Positions 7,921 to 15,269 of a stretch of DNA of 51,222 nucleotides are shown here, piece after piece (position 1 is the stretch's first letter; every line of letters begins with the position of its first letter). Position numbers and translations under genes: made by a program. The stretch lies in assembly GCA_045595445.1 (NCBI GenBank), contig JAZOAK010000021.1, forward strand, positions 1 to 51,222, given 5' to 3'. The notes below the pieces were generated by a model. That model saw only the letters and a program-made list of their open reading frames with translations, had not been told where the DNA came from and did not search any database. Source of the DNA: RGIG3009 sp045595445 (lineage in GTDB: Bacteria > Bacillota > Clostridia > Oscillospirales > Acutalibacteraceae).

Positions 7921-8805
7921 ATGCAGTTGGAATTTCGAGAACTGCTGCCCGAAGATGCCGCGTGGGCGGCACCGCTGATGACCGCTTGCGGTCGAATGGG
8001 TTGTGAATATTCCTATACCACGGCGTATATGTGGAGTCGTCATTACAACGTGCGCATCGCGCGTGCGGGGGATGCGTTGTTTTTGCGTAGCGACAGCGGC
8101 AAAACGCCTTCCTTCTTGATGCCGATCGGTATGCCGCTCAAAGACGGTGTGGAGCTGTTGCGTGCGTATACCGACACGCTCGGCGTACCGCTCAGATTAC
8201 ACGGTATTGATGAGGAAACGCTCGAACGCTTATGCGCGTTGTACCCCGATCGGGTGCGCTTTGACTCAAACGACGGTGACTACGATTATATTTATCGTAC
8301 CGAGGATCTTGCCAATTTGATCGGCAATGCCTACCATGGCAAAAAGAATCATATCAACGCGTTTTCTCGCAAGCACGACTGGCGCTATGAACCGCTTGCC
8401 GATACCAATGTGGACGAAGTTGAAGCCTTGTCGCTCGCATGGTGCCGCGAAAAGGGAGAGTGCAAGGATGCAAGTCTTGCCTCCGAACGCTGTGCTATTC
8501 GTCGTTTGCTGAAACATCGCGAAACGTTGTCGGTCGTCGGCGGTTTGATCCGTGTGGACGGCAAAGCCGTGGCGTTCACGCTTGGCTCGCCAATCAACGA
8601 ATCGGTGTTCGATATTCATGTGGAGAAAGCGTTGTCGGCGTATGCGGGCGCTTACGCGGTCATTAACCGCGAATTTGCCAAAACGTTGACGCGGTATCCG
8701 TACCTTAACCGCGAAAACGATATGGGGATCGAGGGACTTCGCCGTGCAAAGGCATCCTACCGTCCCGCGATCCTACTTAAAAAATACACGTGTGAGTTGT
8801 TATAA
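7921..8805 (+). CDS. DUF2156 protein (phosphatidylglycerol lysyltransferase C-terminal-like)
   Basis: A 294-residue soluble protein that starts MQLEFREL and resembles the DUF2156/LPG_synthase_C family, a tandem GNAT-like fold also found as the catalytic part of aminoacyl-phosphatidylglycerol synthases. Here there is no membrane domain, so it is the stand-alone type whose acceptor is unknown. Typical segments are YSYTTAYMWSRHY near the start, the GKKNHINAF region in the middle (nucleotides near 8338-8361), and NRENDMGIEGLRRAKASYRP close to the end. The frame continues upstream into tmk, but the ATG at 7921, seven bases after the tmk stop, matches the family N-terminus. A GNAT gene follows after one base. 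Confidence 0.8.
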   Translation: MQLEFRELLPEDAAWAAPLMTACGRMGCEYSYTTAYMWSRHYNVRIARAGDALFLRSDSGKTPSFLMPIGMPLKDGVELLRAYTDTLGVPLRLHGIDEETLERLCALYPDRVRFDSNDGDYDYIYRTEDLANLIGNAYHGKKNHINAFSRKHDWRYEPLADTNVDEVEALSLAWCREKGECKDASLASERCAIRRLLKHRETLSVVGGLIRVDGKAVAFTLGSPINESVFDIHVEKALSAYAGAYAVINREFAKTLTRYPYLNRENDMGIEGLRRAKASYRPAILLKKYTCELL

Positions 8806-8806
8806 A

Positions 8807-9610
8807 ATGAGTGAAATTCGTTTTGCCCATGCGCGTGACGTGGAGGCACTTCGCCGTATATGGAGCGCCGTGTTTACGGAGGATACGCCCGCCGAGCGGG
8901 ATGCGTTTTTAAGTACCGTGCACGTATCGGAGGAATGTATCGTCGCGTGTGAAAACGGTAAACCGATTTCCATGGCATTTTTCCTACCCGCCGTTCTTCA
9001 CATACACGGCACCGCCTATACGGCGCGGTATCTGTATGCGGCGGCAACATTGCCCGCTTATCGCGGCAACGGCATTTTCAGTGAGTTGCTCCATGTGGCA
9101 CTCACCATGCTCAAAGAACGCGGCATCGAGGCTTGCTTTCTCCATCCGGCACAGCCGTCGCTTGTCAGCTTTTATCAGCGGTTTGGCTTTGAACCGACGG
9201 TTTTCAGCCGCACGTTGCGCGGGGACGCGTCGCGGGAGGCAGTATCGTTTACGCCGTTATCCGCGGATGCGTACAGTTCCTTGCGGCAGCGGTTGTTGCC
9301 GTGTGACTACGTGGAGTGGGACGAGCGCTTGTTGCATTATGCGCTGTCATATGCAACACCGATACGCGTCGGTGAACACGCGTGCGCCTTGTGCGTAAAG
9401 AACGACGGCACGTTACACGTGCTTGAAGTGTTAGGTGTCCCGTCGGAGGAACAAGCTGCTGTTTGCGGCGCTCTGGCGCGGGTTCTGGAATGTGACGCGT
9501 TTTGTGCGCGTGTCTTTTCAAAAAAAGGTGATTGTTTTGGTATGTTTCTCTCGCTGAATGAGAATGTACCGATGAACGCCGCTCCGTATATGGGGCTGGC
9601 ATTTGATTGA
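8807..9610 (+). CDS. GNAT family N-acetyltransferase
   Basis: A 267-residue acyltransferase. The N-terminal half is a GNAT domain: RFAHARDVEALRRIWSAVF opens the fold, and RYLYAAATLPAYRGNGIFS carries the acetyl-CoA pyrophosphate-binding loop (R-G-N-G). LVSFYQRFGFEP is the usual GNAT C-terminal strand and helix. The second half (about 150-267) is less conserved and may be a degenerate second GNAT-like or sterol-carrier-like domain, as in Eis-type enzymes. Start ATG 8807 lies one base after the upstream stop, so the gene is co-translated with the DUF2156 gene. The substrate is unknown. Confidence 0.8.
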   Translation: MSEIRFAHARDVEALRRIWSAVFTEDTPAERDAFLSTVHVSEECIVACENGKPISMAFFLPAVLHIHGTAYTARYLYAAATLPAYRGNGIFSELLHVALTMLKERGIEACFLHPAQPSLVSFYQRFGFEPTVFSRTLRGDASREAVSFTPLSADAYSSLRQRLLPCDYVEWDERLLHYALSYATPIRVGEHACALCVKNDGTLHVLEVLGVPSEEQAAVCGALARVLECDAFCARVFSKKGDCFGMFLSLNENVPMNAAPYMGLAFD

Positions 9611-9620
9611 GGTGATTGAT

Positions 9621-10166
9621 ATGATCGTCGTCTTTTTAGCGAACGGATTTGAAGAAATTGAAGCGCTTGCCACCGTGGACGTGCTGCGTCGTGCAGGCTT
9701 ATCGGTACGCACGGTAGGTGTTGGCGGTCATATGATCGAGGGCGCACACGGTATCGCGGTGCGAGCGGATGCCGCTGATAGTGAGCCGTTGCCCGCTTAT
9801 GAACAACTGCAAGCAGTCGTGTTACCGGGTGGTCTTCCGGGCACCACCAATCTGGCGGCATCGGCCGTGGTGACACAGTACGTTATCGAGGCGGCGGCAC
9901 GCGGCAAGTTGGTATGTGCCATTTGTGCGGCTCCGTCCGTGCTTGGCAAATTGGGATTGTTGCGTGGCAAACGCGCCACCTGCTATCCGGGATACGAGTC
10001 ACAATTGATCGGTGCTACGGTGAGTGGTGACTCGGTTGCCCTGGACGAAGGGGTCGTGACGGCAAAAGGCGCCGGTGTAACGGTGGAGTTTGCTCTTGCG
10101 ATCGTTTCTCAGTTGATTTCGCCCGAAAAAGCGCGGGAGATAGGGGACGCGATGCAATGCCGATAG
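9621..10166 (+). CDS. DJ-1/PfpI family protein (YajL-like)
   Basis: A 181-residue member of the DJ-1/ThiJ/PfpI superfamily. It starts with MIVVFLANGFEEIEAL, whose Glu residues match the conserved acid near the active site, and has the nucleophile Cys102 in AICAAPSVLG. GLPGTTNLAAS is also typical of DJ-1 proteins. Relatives act as glyoxalase- or deglycase-like or redox chaperone proteins; annotation as a thiamine protein is historic. The ATG at 9621 follows GAGGTGAT. Its end overlaps the next gene by 10 bases, so the two are probably co-translated. Confidence 0.88.
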   Translation: MIVVFLANGFEEIEALATVDVLRRAGLSVRTVGVGGHMIEGAHGIAVRADAADSEPLPAYEQLQAVVLPGGLPGTTNLAASAVVTQYVIEAAARGKLVCAICAAPSVLGKLGLLRGKRATCYPGYESQLIGATVSGDSVALDEGVVTAKGAGVTVEFALAIVSQLISPEKAREIGDAMQCR

Positions 10167-10750
10167 AGGATATTCGCAAACTGAAAATGCGTCTGCGTGC
10201 ACAGTTTCGCGCGATTCGTGAAGACATGGATCCCGCCGTTCGCGCGGAGGCTGACCGCAGTATTGCCGATACCGTGCGTACGCTATGGCAGTATCGAGCC
10301 AGTCAACAGATACTTGTGTACGTATCCACGCCGATTGAGGTAGATACGTATCGCATCATCGAACAAGCATGGGCAGACGGCAAACGCGTGGCGGTACCGC
10401 GTTGTGTACCGGATACACGCAATATGGAATTTTATTACATCGAGTCGATGGAGGATCTGTCCCCCGGCAGTTTCGGCGTGTTGGAACCGCAGGCGGATCC
10501 TCAGCATCTTGTCAGCGATTTTACGAAAGCAATGTGTCTGATTCCGGCATTCTCGTATGACTATACCGGGTATCGGTTAGGCTACGGAAAAGGGTATTAC
10601 GATCGCTTTTTATCCCGCTTCACCGGATACATGGTGGGGATTTGTTACAGTTCGTGTGTGCGCCGTTACTTGCCGCACGGTCGTTTCGACCGACCGGTAC
10701 AACTGCTCGTAACGGAAAACTATATTCGGCGAACCGAAAGGAGACAATAA
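10157..10750 (+). CDS. 5-formyltetrahydrofolate cyclo-ligase
   Basis: Converts 5-formyl-THF to 5,10-methenyl-THF with ATP, recovering a dead-end folate. The 197-residue length is typical. The N-terminus MPIEDIRKLKMRLRAQFRAIR is usual for the family, and the C-terminal signature GYRLGYGKGYYDRFL contains the ATP- and folate-binding residues. The gene overlaps the DJ-1 gene by 10 bases and ends two bases before mltG. Its presence in the thyX operon fits a folate and one-carbon theme, because ThyX uses methylene-THF. Confidence 0.92.
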   Translation: MPIEDIRKLKMRLRAQFRAIREDMDPAVRAEADRSIADTVRTLWQYRASQQILVYVSTPIEVDTYRIIEQAWADGKRVAVPRCVPDTRNMEFYYIESMEDLSPGSFGVLEPQADPQHLVSDFTKAMCLIPAFSYDYTGYRLGYGKGYYDRFLSRFTGYMVGICYSSCVRRYLPHGRFDRPVQLLVTENYIRRTERRQ

Positions 10751-10751
10751 C

Positions 10752-12095
10752 GTGGCAGACGAAAAGAAGAACTATGATATGGATGCCATTTTGGATGAAT
10801 TGCAGGGTAAGGCAAACGAGCCGACTTCGGAGGAACTCCCCGTCAAGAAAAAAGCGGTATTCAAGTTAGACTTGGATCTGGATTCCGAATACGGAGAAGC
10901 GGTGGATACCGCACCGATCGTACGTCAGGAAACGGTCCTTCCCGAAGAACCGATCGTGCAGCCCGCACCGCCCGCCGTACATACCGCACCGAAGCGCCGT
11001 TCCAAGCAGAGCGTTCAAAACGAGCAAAGCATCGGTTGCTTGAAAGCATTTTTATATGCGCTGAGTTTGTTGCTGGTATCGGGTATTTTGTCATACTTTA
11101 TCGTGGTCGGCGGCTTGGACTATACCGGCCTTAACCGTTCGGATCGCATGGTGGATATCACCATCCCCGAAGGTGCTTCCACCAAATCCATCGCGAAACT
11201 GCTCAAAGAGGAAGGGCTTATCGAGCAAGACTTGGTGTTCCGTCTGTATGCGAAACTCAACGGTGCGGATGCCAAATGGCAACCGGGTGAGTTCAGCGTT
11301 TCTCCGAACATGGGCTATCAGCTGCTGATCAGCAGCTTGCAGGCGACCAAGGCACGCGAAACGGTGTCGGTGCTGATCCCTGAGGGTTTCACCATCGTGA
11401 AGATCGCCAAGCGCCTGGAAGAAAAAGGCGTTTGTAAAGAAACGGAGTTTTATCGCGCGGTCACCGAGGTCGATTACAGCAAGGATTACGATTTTATCAA
11501 AGACTCCATGAAAGCCGAAGGGTACGAGTCGCGCATTTACAAGCTGGAAGGCTTCCTGTTCCCGGATACGTATGAGTTTTACGAGGACTGCTCCGGTGAA
11601 ACCGTCGTGCGTAAAATGCTGGATAACTTTGAAGACCGTTTGGGCACTGCCATCCGCTCGGCGATGAGCGCTCGCGATATCACGATGGATGAACTCATCA
11701 TTTTAGCCTCCATCGTGCAAGGCGAGGCGGCAACGCGGGACGACATGGAAAAAGTATCGCGCGTGTTGTATAACCGTCTCAACGATCCTGTGAACTTCCC
11801 GAAATTGCAGTGCGATTCCACGGGTGACTACGTCGAACGGTTGGTGGGCAGCACCGGTGTTACCGTGAAGAACACGTCGTACGACACCTATGAAAAAGAT
11901 GGATTGCCGGTCGGCGCGATCAACAATCCGGGATTGGACGCGATCAAAGCGGTGCTGTTACCGTCCGAGGATGCGGCAACCATGGATTGCTACTTCTTTG
12001 CCACCGATTACGATACCGGTAAAACCTATTTTTCCAAAACCTACGACCAACACGTGAATATCTGCAAACGCTATGGGATCGGTATGTATGGATAA
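10752..12095 (+). CDS. mltG: Endolytic murein transglycosylase MltG
   Basis: Cuts nascent peptidoglycan glycan strands at the outer face of the membrane. The 447-residue protein has a charged cytoplasmic N-terminal part (1-95), one membrane helix at about 97-121 (FLYALSLLLVSGILSYFIVV), a LysM-like subdomain starting at VDITIPEGASTKSIAKLL, and the YceG catalytic domain with Glu325 in SIVQGEA. The start is a GTG at 10752, two bases after the upstream stop, with AAAGGAGA before it. The stop overlaps the U32 peptidase start. In Bacillus the mltG homologue yrrL is also near U32 peptidase genes, so this order looks ancient. Confidence 0.93.
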   Translation: MADEKKNYDMDAILDELQGKANEPTSEELPVKKKAVFKLDLDLDSEYGEAVDTAPIVRQETVLPEEPIVQPAPPAVHTAPKRRSKQSVQNEQSIGCLKAFLYALSLLLVSGILSYFIVVGGLDYTGLNRSDRMVDITIPEGASTKSIAKLLKEEGLIEQDLVFRLYAKLNGADAKWQPGEFSVSPNMGYQLLISSLQATKARETVSVLIPEGFTIVKIAKRLEEKGVCKETEFYRAVTEVDYSKDYDFIKDSMKAEGYESRIYKLEGFLFPDTYEFYEDCSGETVVRKMLDNFEDRLGTAIRSAMSARDITMDELIILASIVQGEAATRDDMEKVSRVLYNRLNDPVNFPKLQCDSTGDYVERLVGSTGVTVKNTSYDTYEKDGLPVGAINNPGLDAIKAVLLPSEDAATMDCYFFATDYDTGKTYFSKTYDQHVNICKRYGIGMYG

Positions 12096-13305
12096 GTTGC
12101 CCGAATTACTGTGCCCCGCAGGTGATACCGAGCGACTGGAAGCGGCACTCTTGTTCGGTGCCGACGCGGTATATCTTTCAGGTACGCGCTTCGGTATGCG
12201 CAGCGCGCCCGCCAATTTCACGGACGAGGAATTATCCCGTGCGGTCACTCTCTGCCATCAGCAAGGAAAAGCCGTGTATGTGACGTGTAACATTTTGCCG
12301 CGCAACGACGAAATTGACGCACTTCCTGCCTATTTGCAGTATTTGGACGATCTGCGTGTGGACGCACTGATCGTAGCGGATCTCGGCACCCTGCAACTGG
12401 CGAAAACGTACGCACCGCATTGTGCGCTTCACGTATCGACGCAACTTGGCGTGGTGAACTACGCCACCGCCACCATGTTGCATGAGATGGGCGCGTCGCG
12501 CGTGGTACTGGCGCGCGAATTGTCGCTGGATGAAATTGCACAGATCCGTGCCAAAACACCCGCTTCGTTAGAGTTGGAAGCGTTTGTCCACGGCGCAATG
12601 TGTATGTCCTATTCGGGCCGATGCTTACTTTCATCGTATCTGACAGGTCGCGACGGCAATCACGGCGATTGCGCCCAACCGTGTCGTTGGAAATATGAAC
12701 TGATTCTGCCGAACCGCCCCGAACGTCCGTTGACGGTGGACGAGGAGGAAAACGGCACGTATCTTTTTAATGCGAACGATCTGTGCATGATCGACTATTT
12801 ACCTGAGCTTCACCGCGCGGGTATCGGTTCGCTCAAAATTGAAGGGCGTGCCAAAGCCTCGTATTACGTGGCGGGTGTGACCAACGCGTACCGTCAAGCG
12901 TTGGACAGTTATCGTGACAGCGGTTTTTCGCCCGAGTATCGTGTGCCCGACTGGCTGTCGCGCGAGCCATATACCGTCAGTCACCGTCCGTACGGCACCG
13001 GCTTTTACTTCGGTGATCCGTCGCAGAACACCAAAAGCGGCGGCTACGTTCGTGAGTATCAAGCGGTAGCGGTGGTGACAGGGTATGAGGATGGGCATCT
13101 GCTGCTCAGCCAGCGCAATCGCTTCTTTAAGGGTGATCAACTGGAAGCGTTAATCCCGCATGAAAAACCGTTGCCGATCGTGGCGGAGCAGTTATTTGAC
13201 GGTGACGGTGAGCCGATCGATGCGGCTCCGCATCCTACCATGGCGTTGCGATTGCCGTTTGACCGTCCGTTGCCTGTCGGCAGTTATCTGCGTCGTCGTA
13301 TCTAA
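12088..13305 (+). CDS. Peptidase U32 family protein
   Basis: A 405-residue U32 family protein. The start MDKLPELLCPAGDTERLEAAL and the signature ELEAFVHGAMCMSYSGRC (E-x-F-x-H-G-A-x-C) are diagnostic. DGNHGDCAQPCRWKYEL adds the conserved cysteines that can hold an Fe-S cluster in this superfamily, and SLKIEGRAKASYYV is also typical. Family members are collagenase-like peptidases or tRNA hydroxylases (the TrhP type, forming 5-hydroxyuridine in tRNA); I cannot tell which applies. ATG 12088 overlaps the mltG end by 8 bases; an in-frame ATG at 12073 would give a five-residue extension. A terminator-like hairpin follows. Confidence 0.9.
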   Translation: MDKLPELLCPAGDTERLEAALLFGADAVYLSGTRFGMRSAPANFTDEELSRAVTLCHQQGKAVYVTCNILPRNDEIDALPAYLQYLDDLRVDALIVADLGTLQLAKTYAPHCALHVSTQLGVVNYATATMLHEMGASRVVLARELSLDEIAQIRAKTPASLELEAFVHGAMCMSYSGRCLLSSYLTGRDGNHGDCAQPCRWKYELILPNRPERPLTVDEEENGTYLFNANDLCMIDYLPELHRAGIGSLKIEGRAKASYYVAGVTNAYRQALDSYRDSGFSPEYRVPDWLSREPYTVSHRPYGTGFYFGDPSQNTKSGGYVREYQAVAVVTGYEDGHLLLSQRNRFFKGDQLEALIPHEKPLPIVAEQLFDGDGEPIDAAPHPTMALRLPFDRPLPVGSYLRRRI

Positions 13306-13313
13306 CGGTGTGT

Positions 13314-13361
13314 AAACCTCCTTCTGTTTGGGAATACTCCCGATAACAGAGGGAGGTTTTT
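13314..13361 (+). terminator. Terminator-like hairpin that contains the ribosome site of the PBP gene
   Basis: AACCTCCTTCTGTT (13315-13328) pairs with AACAGAGGGAGGTT (13345-13358) with only one G-T wobble. The 16-base loop contains a small inner GGGA/TCCC stem. A T-run (13357-13361) follows, so this looks like an intrinsic terminator for the operon ending with the U32 gene. The right arm holds GGGAGG (13351-13356), the ribosome site of the PBP gene seven bases before its ATG at 13364. Confidence 0.75.
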
Positions 13362-13363
13362 GT

Positions 13364-14986
13364 ATGCCCAAACGTAGTGTAGCTCTGCTGGCGGCGGTAT
13401 TGTTCGCACTCAGCGGGATCATGGTTAAATTGATGCAGCTTTCAAGCACTCCGCTTTCAGAAACGTCAGGCACCCATTCCACCGTCACGGTGACCGTCGC
13501 TCGGGGGCGCGGGACGATCTATGACCGTGATTTGAACCCGCTCACCAACAGCGAATCGGAATATGCTGCCGCGGTGATCGCACAACCGGAGGCGATGGCG
13601 GCACTTTCCAAACACTTGTCGCCGTCGGAATGGAAACTTGTCAGCGAGAGCCTGCAAAGCGGCAAACCCGTCACCTTGACTGCCGATGCGGTATTTCCCA
13701 TCGTGAATGGTATCCGCCAGTTCACCGTACCGAAACGGTATGGGAACTCTCAAACGGCGGCACACGTGATCGGATACGTGGGAGACGACGGCATCAGCGG
13801 TGCGTGCGGTATTGAGAAAGCCTTTGACGAGGAACTGAAAGCGTCATCCGGCAGTATCACCGTCAGTTATCAAACGGACGGACGCGGTAGCGTACTCCTC
13901 GGCGGTGAAATGCAAGTGTCCAACACGTTGTTTCGCGCGGATGCGGGTATTGCCTTAACACTGGACAGCCGCTTGCAGCAGATGGTCGAAACGGTTGCGG
14001 GCGGCATGCTCAGCAAGGGTGCCGTTGTCATACTGGATCCCGAAAACGGTGATATTCTGGCGCTTGCCAGTTTCCCGAACTTTTCACCGAACAATCTCGC
14101 GGCCTATTTAGAACGCGACGACTCGCCGCTCTTTAACCGTGCCCTTGCGACTTATAACTGCGGTTCGGTGTTCAAGATCGTCTCCTCTCTTGCCGCGTTG
14201 GAATCCGGTATTCCGCTGACACAGTCGTTCACCTGCGTAGGTGCGCTGACGGTGGGCGAAAACCGCGTAAAATGCCACCATATTTTAGGACACGGATTGC
14301 TCGATATGTGCGGTGGGTTTGCGCAGTCGTGCAATCCGTACTATATCCAACTTATGCAGTTGTGCGGCAGTGCACCACTGTACCGCACCGCCTGCCTGCT
14401 CAGCTTTGACAGTCCCATTCTGCTTGCCGACAGGTACAGTACGGCGCGTGCAACCATTCCCGAAGAACAGATACTCTCACAAGAAAGTGTGCTCGCGAAC
14501 GTATCTTTCGGGCAAGGTGATCTGCTCGCGTCCCCGATTCATATTGCACAGATGACGGCTTGCGTGGTAAACGGCGGATTTTACTACCGTCCCAATCTGT
14601 ACGTCGGTGCGGTGGACGTTTCTGGCAATCTGACACCGAGGGTGATTGATCCACCGGTGCGGGTGTGTTCTGCGTCATCCGCCTCCCTTGTGAAAGATAT
14701 GATGGTCGCGGTGGTGGAAAACGGCACCGGCGCCGCCGCCAAACCCAAAATCGGGGGTGCCGGCGGCAAAACGGGAACGGCACAGACAGGTTGGGTCGGT
14801 GAAGACGGCGAAAAGATGGTGCAAAGTTGGTTTACCGGCTTTTATCCCGCCGACGATCCGCAGTACGTCATCACGGTACTTGCCGAAGACAGCGGACGAA
14901 CGGAGGAGAGCACCGCTTCGGTGTTTGCGTCCTTGTGCGATTCTATGTACCGCTTAGGATACCTGCAAGACGAATTGGGTGCTTGA
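13364..14986 (+). CDS. Class B penicillin-binding protein (transpeptidase)
   Basis: A 540-residue peptidoglycan cross-linking enzyme. It has an N-terminal membrane anchor (about 5-25), a dimerisation/pedestal region with the conserved RGTIYDR motif around residue 48, and a C-terminal transpeptidase domain. Active-site motifs are Ser268-x-x-Lys271 (SVFK), Ser322-Cys-Asn324 (SxN) and Lys469-Thr-Gly (KTGTAQT). It resembles the FtsI/SpoVD group but has no PASTA repeats. I chose ATG 13364 because GGGAGG lies seven bases upstream; an earlier in-frame ATG at 13328 has no ribosome site. The ribosome site is inside a terminator-like hairpin. The -35 box of the alaS promoter overlaps the stop codon. 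Whether it serves division, elongation or sporulation is not clear from sequence. Confidence 0.9.
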   Translation: MPKRSVALLAAVLFALSGIMVKLMQLSSTPLSETSGTHSTVTVTVARGRGTIYDRDLNPLTNSESEYAAAVIAQPEAMAALSKHLSPSEWKLVSESLQSGKPVTLTADAVFPIVNGIRQFTVPKRYGNSQTAAHVIGYVGDDGISGACGIEKAFDEELKASSGSITVSYQTDGRGSVLLGGEMQVSNTLFRADAGIALTLDSRLQQMVETVAGGMLSKGAVVILDPENGDILALASFPNFSPNNLAAYLERDDSPLFNRALATYNCGSVFKIVSSLAALESGIPLTQSFTCVGALTVGENRVKCHHILGHGLLDMCGGFAQSCNPYYIQLMQLCGSAPLYRTACLLSFDSPILLADRYSTARATIPEEQILSQESVLANVSFGQGDLLASPIHIAQMTACVVNGGFYYRPNLYVGAVDVSGNLTPRVIDPPVRVCSASSASLVKDMMVAVVENGTGAAAKPKIGGAGGKTGTAQTGWVGEDGEKMVQSWFTGFYPADDPQYVITVLAEDSGRTEESTASVFASLCDSMYRLGYLQDELGA

Positions 14987-15011
14987 CAAACCGTGACGAG
15001 TGTCGTATAAT
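14983..15011 (+). promoter_or_regulatory. Sigma-A promoter of the alaS T-box leader
   Basis: Perfect consensus: TTGACA (14983-14988), 17-bp spacer, TATAAT (15006-15011). The -35 overlaps the stop codon of the PBP gene. Confidence 0.93.
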
Positions 15012-15017
15012 CTACTC

Positions 15018-15252
15018 GTAATCGGCTGTGAAGAGGAAAACCGTTGGTTCCGACATTCAGAGAGGTTCGCTCCGTTTGCAAAACGGGCTGGGAGGCGGGC
15101 TTGCGGGAAAACGGAGGCCACCTCGGAGCTCCGTCGGAAACGGCGGCGTATTCCTGCGTTAAAGGGTTCGAGTGGCGCGGCTGTTCGGCTGCGCAATTTG
15201 GGTGGTACCACGGAGATCTCCGTCCCAAGTGTGGGGCGGAGATTATTTTTTT
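15018..15252 (+). promoter_or_regulatory. T-box leader (tRNA-Ala sensor) controlling alaS
   Basis: The leader between the consensus promoter and alaS has the T-box hallmarks. The 5' half has GAAGAGGA and AGAGAGG elements typical of stem I. A likely specifier codon GCC (15117-15119, Ala) lies in the context GGAG-GCC-ACCTCGGAG, with a purine after the codon. The T-box sequence AATTTGGGTGGTACCACG spans 15195-15212; its UGGU bulge would pair with the ACCA end of uncharged tRNA-Ala. A terminator follows: ATCTCCGTCCC (15216-15226) against GGGGCGGAGAT (15233-15243), then a T-run to 15252. Uncharged tRNA-Ala should favour the antiterminator and raise alaS expression. Confidence 0.92.
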
Positions 15253-15269
15253 GAAAGGATGTTGTCATC

